A DNA stretch of 64,000 nt from Clostridium swellfunianum (GCF_023656515.1 NZ_JAMOFV010000006.1:16549-80548); one strand, 5' to 3'; shown: positions 1 through 7,809, numbered from the stretch's first letter. The notes: generated from the sequence alone by a model not told the origin. Translations and numbers: made by a program.

Positions 1-7
1 TACATAA

Positions 8-32
8 AGCCCAAAATCTTAGATTTTGGGCT
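8..32. terminator. Hairpin before tRNA-Arg
   Basis: An 11-bp perfect stem (AGCCCAAAATC with GATTTTGGGCT) and a 3-nt loop lie just before the tRNA. There is no good T tract on the plus strand, so it is probably the terminator of a gene left of the window or a processing stem. Confidence 0.5.
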
Positions 33-45
33 AGTGTTCTATAGT

Positions 46-122
46 GCACCCATAGCTCAGCTGGATAGAGTGGTGGACTTCGAATCCAACGGTCGCAGGT
101 TCGACTCCTGTTGGGTGCACCA
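46..122 (+). tRNA. tRNA-Arg, anticodon TCG
   Basis: This is a full 77-nt cloverleaf with encoded CCA. The acceptor stem GCACCCA (46-52) pairs with TGGGTGC (112-118), the T arm contains GGTTCGACTCC, and the anticodon loop CTTCGAA puts TCG at 80-82. The first anticodon-stem pair (G73/A89) is a mismatch; the rest of the stem is canonical. It should read CGA and wobble codons. Confidence 0.93.
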
Positions 123-150
123 GAAAAAATAAGGGTATTTTAAAAAAGTG

Positions 151-179
151 TTGACATGTGTTTATTAATATAATATAAT
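151..179 (+). promoter_or_regulatory. Sigma-A promoter of tRNA-Lys
   Basis: A consensus -35 TTGACA (151-156) and -10 TATAAT (174-179) are separated by 17 nt. They lie between the two tRNAs and about 30 nt before the mature tRNA-Lys, so tRNA-Lys has its own strong promoter. Confidence 0.8.
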
Positions 180-210
180 AAATTTCGTTGGACAAACCAA
201 AACAAAATAT

Positions 211-286
211 GCGCTATTAGCTCAGTTGGTAGAGCAACTGACTCTTAATCAGTGGGTCCCGGGTTCGAGTCCCTGATGGCGCACCA
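211..286 (+). tRNA. tRNA-Lys, anticodon CTT
   Basis: This is a 76-nt cloverleaf with encoded CCA. Acceptor GCGCTAT pairs with ATGGCGC, with one G-T pair. The anticodon loop CTCTTAA gives CTT, and the T arm is GGGTTCGAGTCCC. It reads AAG. Confidence 0.95.
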
Positions 287-291
287 TATAG

Positions 292-333
292 AATCTCTGC
301 AAGATAATTAATCTTGCAGAGATTTTTATTTTT
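292..333 (+). terminator. tRNA-Lys terminator
   Basis: A 14-bp perfect stem (292-305 with 311-324) with a 5-nt loop is followed directly by a T-rich run (TTTTTATTTTT). This is a strong intrinsic terminator 5 nt after the tRNA. Confidence 0.9.
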
Positions 334-358
334 CTCAAATTGCAGGAAAATGATGAGT

Positions 359-367
359 TCTGTCGAA
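359..367 (+). promoter_or_regulatory. Candidate Spo0A box
   Basis: TCTGTCGAA at 359-367 matches the TGTCGAA core of the 0A box. It lies 43 nt before the start of an orphan histidine kinase. A single short match is weak evidence; its position is what makes it worth listing. Confidence 0.35.
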
Positions 368-409
368 TATTAAACAGTCGGTAAAAATATTTTATGGAGA
401 AATATAAAT

Positions 410-1321
410 ATGGGAGATACAAGTGTTTCAAATTTTCATTCAGAAGAAAAACTTGATAATGAATTCAAGGAGATTGAAAAGCTAAAAAAAGCTCTTGAGG
501 AAAGCCAAGATAAACTAGAAGAAAGTAAAATTAAAACAGAATTTATTGCAAATCTTTCTCATGAGTTTAAAACGCCATTGAACATACTAATGGGAGCAAT
601 GCAGCTTATTGAGATGTACGCTTTAAATGGAAGTATTATTGATACTGACAAAAAGCTTGAGAAGTATATGGACACAATGAAGCAAAATGCGCTGAGACTT
701 TTAAAGCTAATTAACAATATTATTGATATAACAAAGATATACTCTAGCGAACTTTCTTTAGAGTTTCATAATTATGATGTGGTTTCTATTGTTAAAAATG
801 TGGTTCAGTCTATAGCTGTGTATGCAAAATTAAAGTCAGTTAATATCCATTTTAAAACTGAGCTGAATGAAAGAATTATAGCCTGTGATGCAGATAAAAT
901 AGAAAGGATAATGCTTAACCTATTATCTAACGCTTTAAAGTTTACAGATGGAGGCGGAAGTATTGTAGTAAGTATTAATAGTTACGATAATAAAGTGCAT
1001 ATTTCTGTTGAAGATAATGGTATAGGTATCCATGAAGATAAGCTAAAGATTATTTTTAAAAGGTTTAGGCAGGTAGATAAATCCTTTACTAGAAATAGAG
1101 AGGGCAGCGGAATAGGCTTATCTATTGTTAAGGGACTTGTGGAAATGCATAATGGCAGCATTAGAGTAGAGAGCCAATACAAAAAAGGAAGCAGGTTTAC
1201 TATTGAACTTCCTGAAACAGTTTTAGATGAAACAAGTCAAGCGGGCTTATATGAACTATATGAGGACAGGGTCAGGGAAAGAGTTAGAGTTGAATTATCT
1301 GATATAGAAGACATATGCTAG
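410..1321 (+). CDS. Orphan soluble sensor histidine kinase
   Basis: A 303-residue kinase that autophosphorylates on His and passes phosphate to a response regulator. Residues 15-45 are a charged coiled coil. The H-box SHEFKTPLN has the phospho-acceptor His51, followed by the dimerisation helices. The ATPase domain shows the N-box from N170 (NLLSNALKF), G1 DNGIG at 202-206, the F-box FKRF, and G2 GSGIGL at 232-237. No membrane segment or PAS/GAF domain is present, so the signal must come from a partner or the coiled coil. No response-regulator gene is adjacent. Such orphan kinases in clostridia often act on Spo0A, which fits the upstream 0A-like box, but the target is inference. The next gene starts 12 nt downstream, so the two are probably co-transcribed. 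Confidence 0.88.
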   Translation: MGDTSVSNFHSEEKLDNEFKEIEKLKKALEESQDKLEESKIKTEFIANLSHEFKTPLNILMGAMQLIEMYALNGSIIDTDKKLEKYMDTMKQNALRLLKLINNIIDITKIYSSELSLEFHNYDVVSIVKNVVQSIAVYAKLKSVNIHFKTELNERIIACDADKIERIMLNLLSNALKFTDGGGSIVVSINSYDNKVHISVEDNGIGIHEDKLKIIFKRFRQVDKSFTRNREGSGIGLSIVKGLVEMHNGSIRVESQYKKGSRFTIELPETVLDETSQAGLYELYEDRVRERVRVELSDIEDIC

Positions 1322-1333
1322 GGATGTGAATAA

Positions 1334-2737
1334 ATGAAGTTTTTAAATAAAAATGTAGATATACCAAAGGAAATTAAAAATCAGGTTAAAAATTTTATAG
1401 AGATAGGTAAAAAAGCTGAAGAAAAAAACAATTTAGTAGAAGCAATAAAGAACTATGAAGAAGCTTTATCTTTGATAGTAGTCAATGAGGGGGATAATCG
1501 TATCTTTGAGATGAATATTAGATTAGGTGAAGTACATCAACAAATCGGAAATATAGAAGATAGTTTAAACTACTTCAAAAATGCATATGATAATGCAGTG
1601 ATGCTAGGAAATAAATTTTATCAGGTTGATGCTTTAATTAAGATAGCTCATAACTATTTGTGCAAACGCGAGGTAGAAGAAGGTATAAAGTTTGCAGAAA
1701 GTGCAAATTTAATACTTCAAGATATAGATTATATACAAGGCAAATTAGAGGCAAGCATTTATTGGGCTTGGCTATATTACATAAGAAAAGAACATTATAA
1801 GGCTCGTGAAATTTGTAATGAAGCACTTAGGATTTGCGGAGATGAATATTTAATACATAAAGGTAAAATTCTTAATACTTTGGTGGAATTATATAAAGAA
1901 ATGACTAGTGTAGACGAACATTTGAAGCTTCTTCAGCAGGCATATGATTGTTTTGAGAAGTCTAATTATAAAAGAGGTATGCTCGGAGTAGCTAATAATA
2001 TTGCTGCTGTCTATGTAGAGAAACTGCAGGATTATAAAAGTGCATTAGAGTACTATGAAAAGCTGAAAGAACTTTGTGAGAGCAATGGATACGCAGAATT
2101 TATAGTAATCACTTATATTAATTTAGGTGAAATGCATTATAGATTACTAAATTATGAGGAAGCTTTATATTACTTTACTGAGGCTTTGACTAAGCCTGAT
2201 GGACCTTTTGTTGAAAACCCAATACTGTATATCAATAGTTATTTATGCATGATAAGTTTAAAATTAAATCAGTATGAAGAAGCACATAAATACTTTATTG
2301 ATGCCGAAAAGGAATTTAACTTGTATTCACATAGAGAGGCAACTTTAGTAAACTACTATATGGCTGGAGCCTCACTGTATAATGAATTAGGAGAGTTTGA
2401 GAAAGCTAAAAGTTATATAAAGCAGGCCATAGATATTGTTGAAGCCAACGAAGCAATAACTAAGTGGGATGTTGGGCTTTTATATGAGCAGATAAAGCTT
2501 AAGGAAGTAAAAAGTAATACTGAAGCACTTGATATACTAAGCAGTGTGACTTTTATGCTTTCTAAATATAAAAATAGAGATGAAATATTAGATATTGCCT
2601 ACAGTATAGCAATAAATATAATTAATAAAGGCTATAAGGAATTAGCTTTTAAATTTATAGAACAATTTAAACACTTAAAGCCTTCAAACAAAAGAGTGAA
2701 ATTAAAAAGTGAATATATAAGAATGGCTAGAAGTTAG
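1334..2737 (+). CDS. Tetratricopeptide-repeat protein
   Basis: A 467-residue, almost wholly alpha-helical protein built of degenerate 34-40 residue TPR units. Repeated patterns such as A-x-K-x-Y-EEAL-x-L and NLGE-x-x-YRL-x-NYEEALYYF lie at about residues 40-80, 80-120, 240-300 and 340-400. There is no signal peptide or membrane segment, so it is a cytoplasmic protein-protein scaffold. It follows the histidine kinase by 12 nt. In Bacillota, TPR proteins of this type (for example the Rap and RRNPP groups) can modulate phosphorelays, but no N-terminal HTH or Rap three-helix domain is obvious. A role in modulating the kinase is inference from adjacency only. Confidence 0.75.
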   Translation: MKFLNKNVDIPKEIKNQVKNFIEIGKKAEEKNNLVEAIKNYEEALSLIVVNEGDNRIFEMNIRLGEVHQQIGNIEDSLNYFKNAYDNAVMLGNKFYQVDALIKIAHNYLCKREVEEGIKFAESANLILQDIDYIQGKLEASIYWAWLYYIRKEHYKAREICNEALRICGDEYLIHKGKILNTLVELYKEMTSVDEHLKLLQQAYDCFEKSNYKRGMLGVANNIAAVYVEKLQDYKSALEYYEKLKELCESNGYAEFIVITYINLGEMHYRLLNYEEALYYFTEALTKPDGPFVENPILYINSYLCMISLKLNQYEEAHKYFIDAEKEFNLYSHREATLVNYYMAGASLYNELGEFEKAKSYIKQAIDIVEANEAITKWDVGLLYEQIKLKEVKSNTEALDILSSVTFMLSKYKNRDEILDIAYSIAINIINKGYKELAFKFIEQFKHLKPSNKRVKLKSEYIRMARS

Positions 2738-2800
2738 AGCTGTAACAAGTCCAAAAGCTATATGCTAGAAAATTACTATGGAAATAAATAATTTAAGAGT

Positions 2801-2840
2801 AAAGAGGAGATATGAATTAAAATCTTCTCTTTTGTGATTT
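2801..2840 (+). terminator. Probable terminator after TPR gene
   Basis: An 11-bp stem, 2801-2811 with 2822-2832, contains one G-T pair and is followed by a T-rich tract. It closes the kinase-TPR unit. Confidence 0.6.
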
Positions 2841-2867
2841 TATACCATTTATACCTTAAGTTCCATA

Positions 2868-2896
2868 GAATTAAAAGCCATAATCGGCACATACTT
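2868..2896 (+). promoter_or_regulatory. Possible sigma-G promoter of SASP gene
   Basis: GAATTA (2868-2873) and CATACTT (2890-2896), 16 nt apart, resemble the forespore sigma-G elements (TGAATA, CATACTA) and lie about 50 nt before a SASP start, where a sigma-G promoter is expected. Confidence 0.45.
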
Positions 2897-2947
2897 ATAT
2901 TACAACCATAGGACAACAAAATAAATTACAACAAGGAGGAATTTACT

Positions 2948-3145
2948 ATGTCAAACAGAAGTAACAGAGTGTTAGTACCACAAGCTAAAGAAGGCTTAAA
3001 CAGATTTAAGATGGAAGCTGCTCAAGAAGTAGGCGTTAATCTTAAAGAAGGTTATAATGGAGATTTAACTTCAAGAGAAAATGGATCAGTAGGCGGCCAA
3101 ATGGTTAAGAGAATGGTTGAATCTTACGAGCAAGGTTTAAAATAG
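2948..3145 (+). CDS. Small acid-soluble spore protein, alpha/beta type
   Basis: A 65-residue DNA-coating spore protein that protects forespore DNA and is degraded at germination. It shows the family pattern: an N-terminal stretch with LVPQAKEGLNRFKMEAAQEVG, and a C-terminal block with ENGSVGGQMVKRMVESYE. The germination-protease site region is K-x-E-x-A-x-E-x-G-like (FKMEAAQEVG). The RBS is CAAGGAGGA, 7 nt before ATG. It is monocistronic, with terminators after it, and is expected to be forespore-specific. Confidence 0.95.
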   Translation: MSNRSNRVLVPQAKEGLNRFKMEAAQEVGVNLKEGYNGDLTSRENGSVGGQMVKRMVESYEQGLK

Positions 3146-3160
3146 AACATATTCATTGAA

Positions 3161-3187
3161 AAAACTGGATAAACCGGGTTTTTTTAT
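3161..3187 (+). terminator. SASP terminator
   Basis: Stem AAAACTGG / CCGGGTTT (one G-T pair) with a 5-nt loop and a run of seven T, 15 nt after the SASP stop. Confidence 0.8.
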
Positions 3188-3234
3188 GAGTGAAACTGAT
3201 ATTTTAATTAAAGAGAATATGGAACAGTTTATAG

Positions 3235-3266
3235 GGATTAGCTTATTGCTAATCCTTTAATTTTGC
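3235..3266 (+). terminator. Second terminator-like hairpin
   Basis: Stem GGATTAGC (3235-3242) pairs with GCTAATCC (3248-3255), then TTTAATTTT. It either backs up the SASP terminator or ends a small transcript in the 185-nt gap. A 24-codon ATG frame at 3186-3260 ends in it but has no ribosome-binding site. Confidence 0.55.
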
Positions 3267-3354
3267 CTGGTAACAAAGTACAAGTTGTACTAATAAAATA
3301 ATTAAGAGACGGATTAAACTATGGGCTAAATTGAAGGATTGGAGTGAGAAAACT

Positions 3355-4137
3355 ATGAGAATAAAAAGTGGGTTGACTAAATATGATCTGTATCAAATTT
3401 TAAGTACTAAAGCTGAATTAGCATATTATTTTCCGCCTACAGGGGTGTTTAATGATTTCGAAGAGCTTCTTAAGTTTGTTAAAAATCACAAAAAGGTTAT
3501 CTTAAAGCCTGCAGATGATTTAGAAGGAAGAGGGGTTTGTATCTTAGAACAGCAGGGTGATAACTTTAAGATTACAGATTGTAGAAGAAAAAAACAAATT
3601 AAATTGACTTTATCAGGTGTAGAAGAACTAAAGAATTTTTTTAAGGATACGGAAAATAAATTTAACAAGTTTATATTTCAAAAACTAATAAAATCTGCGA
3701 AAATAGAGCAATCTTTTTTTGATGTGAGAGTAGTTATGGAGAAGCACATACATGGTGATTGGGGATGCATTGAATTGGAATATTCTATAGGAAAAGATAA
3801 ATTTCTTCTAACTAATGTATATAAAGAGCAATACCAAACATCGTTAAGTGAAGCTATTAAAAAAACTTATCCATTAAAATTTGACTTTTTCAAAGCTATA
3901 AAACAAATTAAAAAGCTTTGTGCAAGTACCAGTGAAATTATTGAGGATATGCTAGAATATGATGATGATATAGAGTTTGAAATAGCCATAGATGAGGATA
4001 ATAAACCATGGTTTGTAGCGATAAACTTAGTTCAGTGTATGAAGAAATTTAAGGCTGTAGATTATATTACCTATGCGGCAGGAAAAGGTTCAAAACTGCT
4101 ATATTCTACAACCCTATATGAATTTGAAAATATATAA
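3355..4137 (+). CDS. YheC/YheD-family ATP-grasp protein (spore coat-associated)
   Basis: A 260-residue ATP-grasp protein like B. subtilis YheC/YheD, which associate with the endospore coat; the ligation reaction in that family is not established. The ATP-grasp features are the strand-loop KKVILKPADDLEGRGV near residue 45, FIFQKLI (the hinge), DVRVVMEKH (central D-x-R), and the C-terminal E-x-A-IDED-x-KPWFVAINL metal-binding segment. The ATG at 3355 is preferred over an in-frame TTG at 3331 because GGAGTGAG lies 7 nt upstream of the ATG. It stands alone between terminators. The neighbouring SASP gene supports a sporulation role. Confidence 0.8.
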   Translation: MRIKSGLTKYDLYQILSTKAELAYYFPPTGVFNDFEELLKFVKNHKKVILKPADDLEGRGVCILEQQGDNFKITDCRRKKQIKLTLSGVEELKNFFKDTENKFNKFIFQKLIKSAKIEQSFFDVRVVMEKHIHGDWGCIELEYSIGKDKFLLTNVYKEQYQTSLSEAIKKTYPLKFDFFKAIKQIKKLCASTSEIIEDMLEYDDDIEFEIAIDEDNKPWFVAINLVQCMKKFKAVDYITYAAGKGSKLLYSTTLYEFENI

Positions 4138-4145
4138 AGTTATTG

Positions 4146-4172
4146 CCCACGGACTTCCGTGGGTATTTTATT
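4146..4172 (+). terminator. Terminator after YheC/D-like gene
   Basis: Perfect 8-bp stem CCCACGGA / TCCGTGGG with a 2-nt loop, then TATTTTATTT. Confidence 0.8.
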
Positions 4173-4233
4173 TGTTGAAAGCAGGAATAATAGACTATAA
4201 ATAAATTTTGTTAAGAAAAGGAGTGACTAAACA

Positions 4234-4542
4234 ATGTTTGGTAATGGCTTTTACGATTCAAATGGAGCTTTTCCATTAATGTTAAATTCTGGAAACCTAC
4301 AAGATAATAACATGAAGATGGCTCATGACTGCTATGAAGTGTATGTGAATGGGGATTATGTTGGAAGAAAGGCTCTAATAGTTCAAGGTGAAAACGCTAA
4401 GGATGTAGAAAGTTATTTAAAAGAGCAGGGCTTTCATAATTTTAATACAAAAATTCAAGCTGATAATATAATTATAAACTCAATTGCAGATGAAGCATCA
4501 GATATTAAGAGAAATTTAAATGTGTATTTAAATATAAGATAA
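4234..4542 (+). CDS. Hypothetical protein, 102 residues
   Basis: The family is not recognised with certainty. The RBS AAAAGGAGTGA is 10 nt before ATG. Residues 1-30 are glycine/asparagine-rich and look disordered. Residues 33-100 form a compact alpha/beta unit (YEVYVNGDYVGRKALIVQG, then VESYLKEQGF, then IIINSIADE). There is no signal peptide or membrane helix. The good RBS and normal composition argue that it is real. It lies between a spore-coat-type gene and a decayed transporter and has no clear operon partner. Confidence 0.6.
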   Translation: MFGNGFYDSNGAFPLMLNSGNLQDNNMKMAHDCYEVYVNGDYVGRKALIVQGENAKDVESYLKEQGFHNFNTKIQADNIIINSIADEASDIKRNLNVYLNIR

Positions 4543-4639
4543 TAAATACGCAAATACATATTAATTTTTGCTTATCAAATATATTTAAGTGGATTTATTG
4601 TAAAAACTAAGCAATAGATGAAGGGAAAGCTGATGCCCT

Positions 4640-5403
4640 ATGATTGAGTTTAGAAATGTTACTAAGATATACCCTAATGGTACTATTGGATTAAGTAATG
4701 TAAATGTTAAAATCAACGATGGGGAATTTGTTGTTATAGTAGGGTTATCTGGCGCAGTGAAATCAATGTTTTTAAGATGTATTAACCGGCTTCATGATAT
4801 ATCTGAAGGTGAAATTTTAATAGGTGGAAAGTCTATTACTTTAGCAAAAGGGAAAGAGTTAAGAAAAATTAGAAGAAATATAGGGATGATATTTCAGAAC
4901 TTTAATCTCGTTACACGTTCTTCGGTATTGAAAAATGTTTTATCTGGAAGAGTAGGATATCACTCAACAGTGAGAACACTATTAGGATGGTTTCCAAAGG
5001 AGGATTTAGAGCTTGCTTTTAATGCACTAGCTAGAGTCAATATAAAGGAAAAAGCAAACTCAAGAGCTGATGAGCTTTCTGGAGGGCAACAGCAGCGTGT
5101 GTCTATAGCTAGAGCTTTAGCTCAGGAAGCTAAAATAATACTTGCTGATGAGCCGCTTCTCTTGATCCTGTAACTACTTTTCAAGCTATGGACGACTTGA
5201 AAAGGATAAACCAAGAACTTGGAATAACAACAATAGTGAATCTCCGCCATATTGATCTAACTAGACAATATGCAAAGCGTATACTAGGTTTTAGAGCTGG
5301 AAAATTAGTATTCGATGGTTCAATTGAAAAAGCTACAGATGAAGTTTTTGCAGATATTTATGGCCGTTCTATAGGGAAAGATAAGATGCTGGGAGTGGAA
5401 TAG
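4640..5403 (+). pseudogene. phnC-like phosphonate ABC transporter ATPase, broken
   Basis: Reads as a PhnC-type ATPase with at least three lesions. (1) Walker A is GLSGAVKS instead of GPSGAGKS/T, so the invariant glycine before Lys is Val. (2) After Walker B (IILADEP) the frame breaks at about 5157 and meets TAA at 5170. Reading resumes in the next frame as [11 protein letters not shown], which fits loss of 4 nt from the expected ADEP-T-A-SLDP coding. (3) The switch-loop region reads NLRHID, with Arg where PhnC has the H-loop His. The signature LSGGQQQR and the Q-loop are intact. The RBS is poor. It heads a decayed phnC-phnE-phnE set. Confidence 0.88.
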
Positions 5404-5404
5404 T

Positions 5405-6024
5405 ATGAGCCAGATTGGGGCTATTTTGGAAATATAGTTACTCCCATTTTTGAAACTATTAGAATAGCTGTACTTGGAACAACCTTTGGTGCAATACTTG
5501 CTGTTCCAGTAACATTTTTAGTAGCAAGTAATGTTAATAAAATACTTTCGCTATACTATCCGGTAAGATTTATGCTAAATCTTGTTCGAACTATTCCTGA
5601 CCTTTTATTTGCAGCTGTATTTGTAGCTGTTTTTGGAATAGGACCTCTTGCAGGTATTATAGCGTTGAGTTTTTTCTCCTTTGGGCTAATAGCAAAGTTA
5701 TCCTATGAGTCTATTGAAGCTATAAATCCTGGACCTCTTGAAGCTATGACTACTGTAGGAGCCAATAAATTGCAGTGGATTCATTTTGGTGTAGTAACTC
5801 AAATACTTCCACAGTTTATAGCTTGTTTATTATATACCTTTGAAATCAACATAAGAGCTGCAGCTGTACTAGGTTTAGTAGGAGCTGGTGAAATTGGTTT
5901 ATATCTTGACAGGACCTTGAATTGGCTTAGATATGACCAGACCGCTTCAATTATCTTATTCACATTGACGATAGTACTACTTATAGATTTTGTAAGCACT
6001 AAGATTAGGGAGAAATTGCTATGA
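5405..6024 (+). pseudogene. phnE-like permease, 5' truncated
   Basis: Homology to PhnE runs in one frame from 5404 (YEPDWGYFGNIVTPIFETI) to the stop at 6022-6024, and includes the EAA-type loop LEAMTTVGANKLQWIHFGVV. That is about 207 residues, against about 260-270 for a full PhnE. No start codon precedes the homologous frame: the ATG at 5405, 1 nt after the phnC stop, is in another frame and stops after 10 codons. The simplest reading is that ATG 5405 was the original start and about 60 codons, including the first membrane helix, were deleted out of frame. An in-frame ATG at 5572 lacks an RBS and would omit half the protein. Confidence 0.85.
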
Positions 6025-6758
6025 TGGCTGAGGCTATGAGAAAAACATCTAAAAACAGGGTAAGAACAATTGTGATTTTGCTTATGATTGCAGCTTTGTA
6101 TACATGGGTTTCCTCAGGAATTAAACTGCAAGGAATTAAAACTACTGCTGGGGAAATAACAAGATCAATATTTAAAGGGCTTTTTAATCCAGATTGGAGC
6201 TACATATACATACCAGAAGGAGAAGATTTATTAGGAGGTCTTTTAGACACAATATCAATTGCTTTTTTAGGCACATTTGTTTCTGCGATATAATGTATTC
6301 CTTTTGCTTTCCTCGTTGCAAGCAGCATGGCAAAGTGGAAGCCTACAACAGCAATAGGAAAGTTTTTATTAAGCTTTGTTAGAACCTTTCCAGAAATAGT
6401 GATGGCTATATTGTTTATAAAAGCAGTAGGGCCTGGTGCTTTTTCAGGAGTTCTTGATTTGGGCGTACACTCTATTGGTATGTTTGGAAAACTTTTTAGT
6501 GAGGTTATAGAAAGTATGGATTTAAAGCCTGCTGAAGCTTTAACTGCTTGTGGGGCAAACAGCATACAAAGAGTGTGGTTTGCGGTAATTCCACAGGTAC
6601 TTCCGGAATTTGCGTTAGAAGCTCAGGCCTGGAGCAGGGTGGGAATAATTCTCCTTGGAATAATTATTATGGCAACCTTAATAGATATAGTTTCAGGATA
6701 TATAAGAAGAAAAACTAGTTTAGAGAAAAATAAACCGCAAATTTGCGGCTTATTTTGA
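6021..6758 (+). pseudogene. Second phnE-like permease, nonsense and internal deletion
   Basis: Overlaps the previous gene by ATGA, as in intact phnE pairs. After 90 codons (one TM segment, then NPDWSYIYIPEGEDLLGGLLDT) there is an in-frame TAA at 6291-6293. The same frame continues with PhnE homology (IPFAFLVASSMAKWKP onward), so one point change such as TTA to TAA explains it. Near the 3' end, VLPEFA jumps directly to AWSRVGIILLGIII; about 35 residues normally between these are missing. Two independent lesions make a sequencing error unlikely. Confidence 0.87.
6726..6756. terminator. Bidirectional terminator between phnE2 remnant and phnD
   Basis: The perfect 14-bp palindrome CCGCAAATTTGCGG is flanked by AATAA/TTATT arms. 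A-rich and T-rich tracts on either side serve both strands. It overlaps both gene ends. Confidence 0.75.
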
Positions 6759-7673
6759 TTGAACTGCCTTTTGATATTCACGAACTACATTAAACTTAGA
6801 ATCATCAGATTTAACATAACCAATATGAGAATAGATGTCTTTAACTATCTTTTGACCTTCTGGATCTTTACTTATAGCAACAAATGCATCAGCAATCTTA
6901 TCCTTCCAAGCCTGATCCATATCTGCGCGTACAGCTATTGTATCATTTGGGATACCTTGTGTACGATAAATTACCTTTGTATCAGCAAATACATTTGGAA
7001 AGTCCTTTTTAACATTGTTACGTGCATCTTCGAAAACTGCAGCAGCATCGACGTCGCCATTTAATACAGCAAGAACCCCTTTATCATGCCCTTTAACTGT
7101 TATGCCTTGAATATCTTTTTCAGGATCCACTCCAGCCTTTTTCATTTCAGCAGCAGGATATATATATCCTGCAGTTGAGGTGACATCCTGCCAAGCTATC
7201 TTTTTGCCTTTTAAGTCCGAAATTGCATTAATTGGTGAATCTTTTTTTACAACTATCATAGATTTATAATTGTCTACAGGTTGATCCGTATTTGTTCCAT
7301 CTTCTTTAACCCCAAATCTTTGAGCTTGAAGAACAACACTTGCAGCTCCTTTATCTTTAGCTAGAATATATGCAGTCGGTGGTAGGAAGCCAACATCTAT
7401 CTGCTTTGAAGACATAGCTTCCATTATAGTATTGTAGTTAGTTGAAACACTAACCTTAACAGGTATTCCTAATTTGTCTCCCAGAAGTTTTTCAAGTGGC
7501 TTAGCTTTCGCTTCTAAAGATTCAGCAGCTTGAGATGGTACGAATTGAACCTTTAACTCCTTAGGGACATATGCTGCTGGCTTTGGGGCCTCCTTCTTTC
7601 CGCAGCCTGAAAGAAATCCTGATGCAACAACTAGAGACAATCCTGCAGCTACTAGTTTTCTAAAAATCAGCAT
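6750..7673 (-). CDS. phnD: Phosphonate/phosphite-type ABC substrate-binding lipoprotein
   Basis: A 307-residue periplasmic-binding-protein-type lipoprotein of the PhnD family (phosphate/phosphite/phosphonate binding). The signal peptide ends in lipobox LSGC with Cys24. Residues 40-300 form the two-lobed fold: LKVQFVPSQAAESLEAKAKPLEKLLGD, DVGFLPPTAYILAK, WQDVTSTAGYIYPAAEM (the S/T-rich anion-binding turn) and AAVFEDARNN. It is intact, with RBS AAAGCGGTGAG. It converges on the broken phnC-E-E genes, so its own transporter core is dead here. It may work with another PhnCE elsewhere, act as a binding protein alone, or be next to decay. A candidate -10 ATTATA (7716-7721, read on the minus strand) precedes it. 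Confidence 0.9.
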   Translation of the reverse strand: MLIFRKLVAAGLSLVVASGFLSGCGKKEAPKPAAYVPKELKVQFVPSQAAESLEAKAKPLEKLLGDKLGIPVKVSVSTNYNTIMEAMSSKQIDVGFLPPTAYILAKDKGAASVVLQAQRFGVKEDGTNTDQPVDNYKSMIVVKKDSPINAISDLKGKKIAWQDVTSTAGYIYPAAEMKKAGVDPEKDIQGITVKGHDKGVLAVLNGDVDAAAVFEDARNNVKKDFPNVFADTKVIYRTQGIPNDTIAVRADMDQAWKDKIADAFVAISKDPEGQKIVKDIYSHIGYVKSDDSKFNVVREYQKAVQSK

Positions 7674-7755
7674 TTATTACTCACCGCTTTCCAATTTAAA
7701 ATTTATTGAATTTATATTATAGGATAAGCAAAATACTAAAATCTATTCTTTACAG

Positions 7756-7809
7756 GGTAATATATCGTTTAGCATTAAGTAATATTTGATATTTTGAAAA
7801 TATATTACC
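7756..7809. repeat. Inverted repeat between phnD and nucleotidase
   Basis: 10-bp perfect arms GGTAATATAT (7756-7765) and ATATATTACC (7800-7809) are 34 nt apart. They lie between the divergent phnD and nucleotidase promoters, where a shared operator would be expected. Nothing else stands out at 7674-7820, which is AT-rich. Confidence 0.4.

Noticed and set aside
3186-3260. 24-codon ATG frame after the SASP gene
   Set aside because: No RBS, starts in a terminator T run and ends in a hairpin.
5572-6024. A separate 150-residue permease gene starting at ATG 5572
   Set aside because: Homology to PhnE extends upstream of 5572 in the same frame to 5404 and no RBS precedes 5572; it is part of a truncated pseudogene.
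4640-6758. phn lesions as sequencing errors
   Set aside because: At least five lesions of different kinds (missense, small deletion, large deletions, nonsense) in 2.1 kb, with intact genes on both sides.
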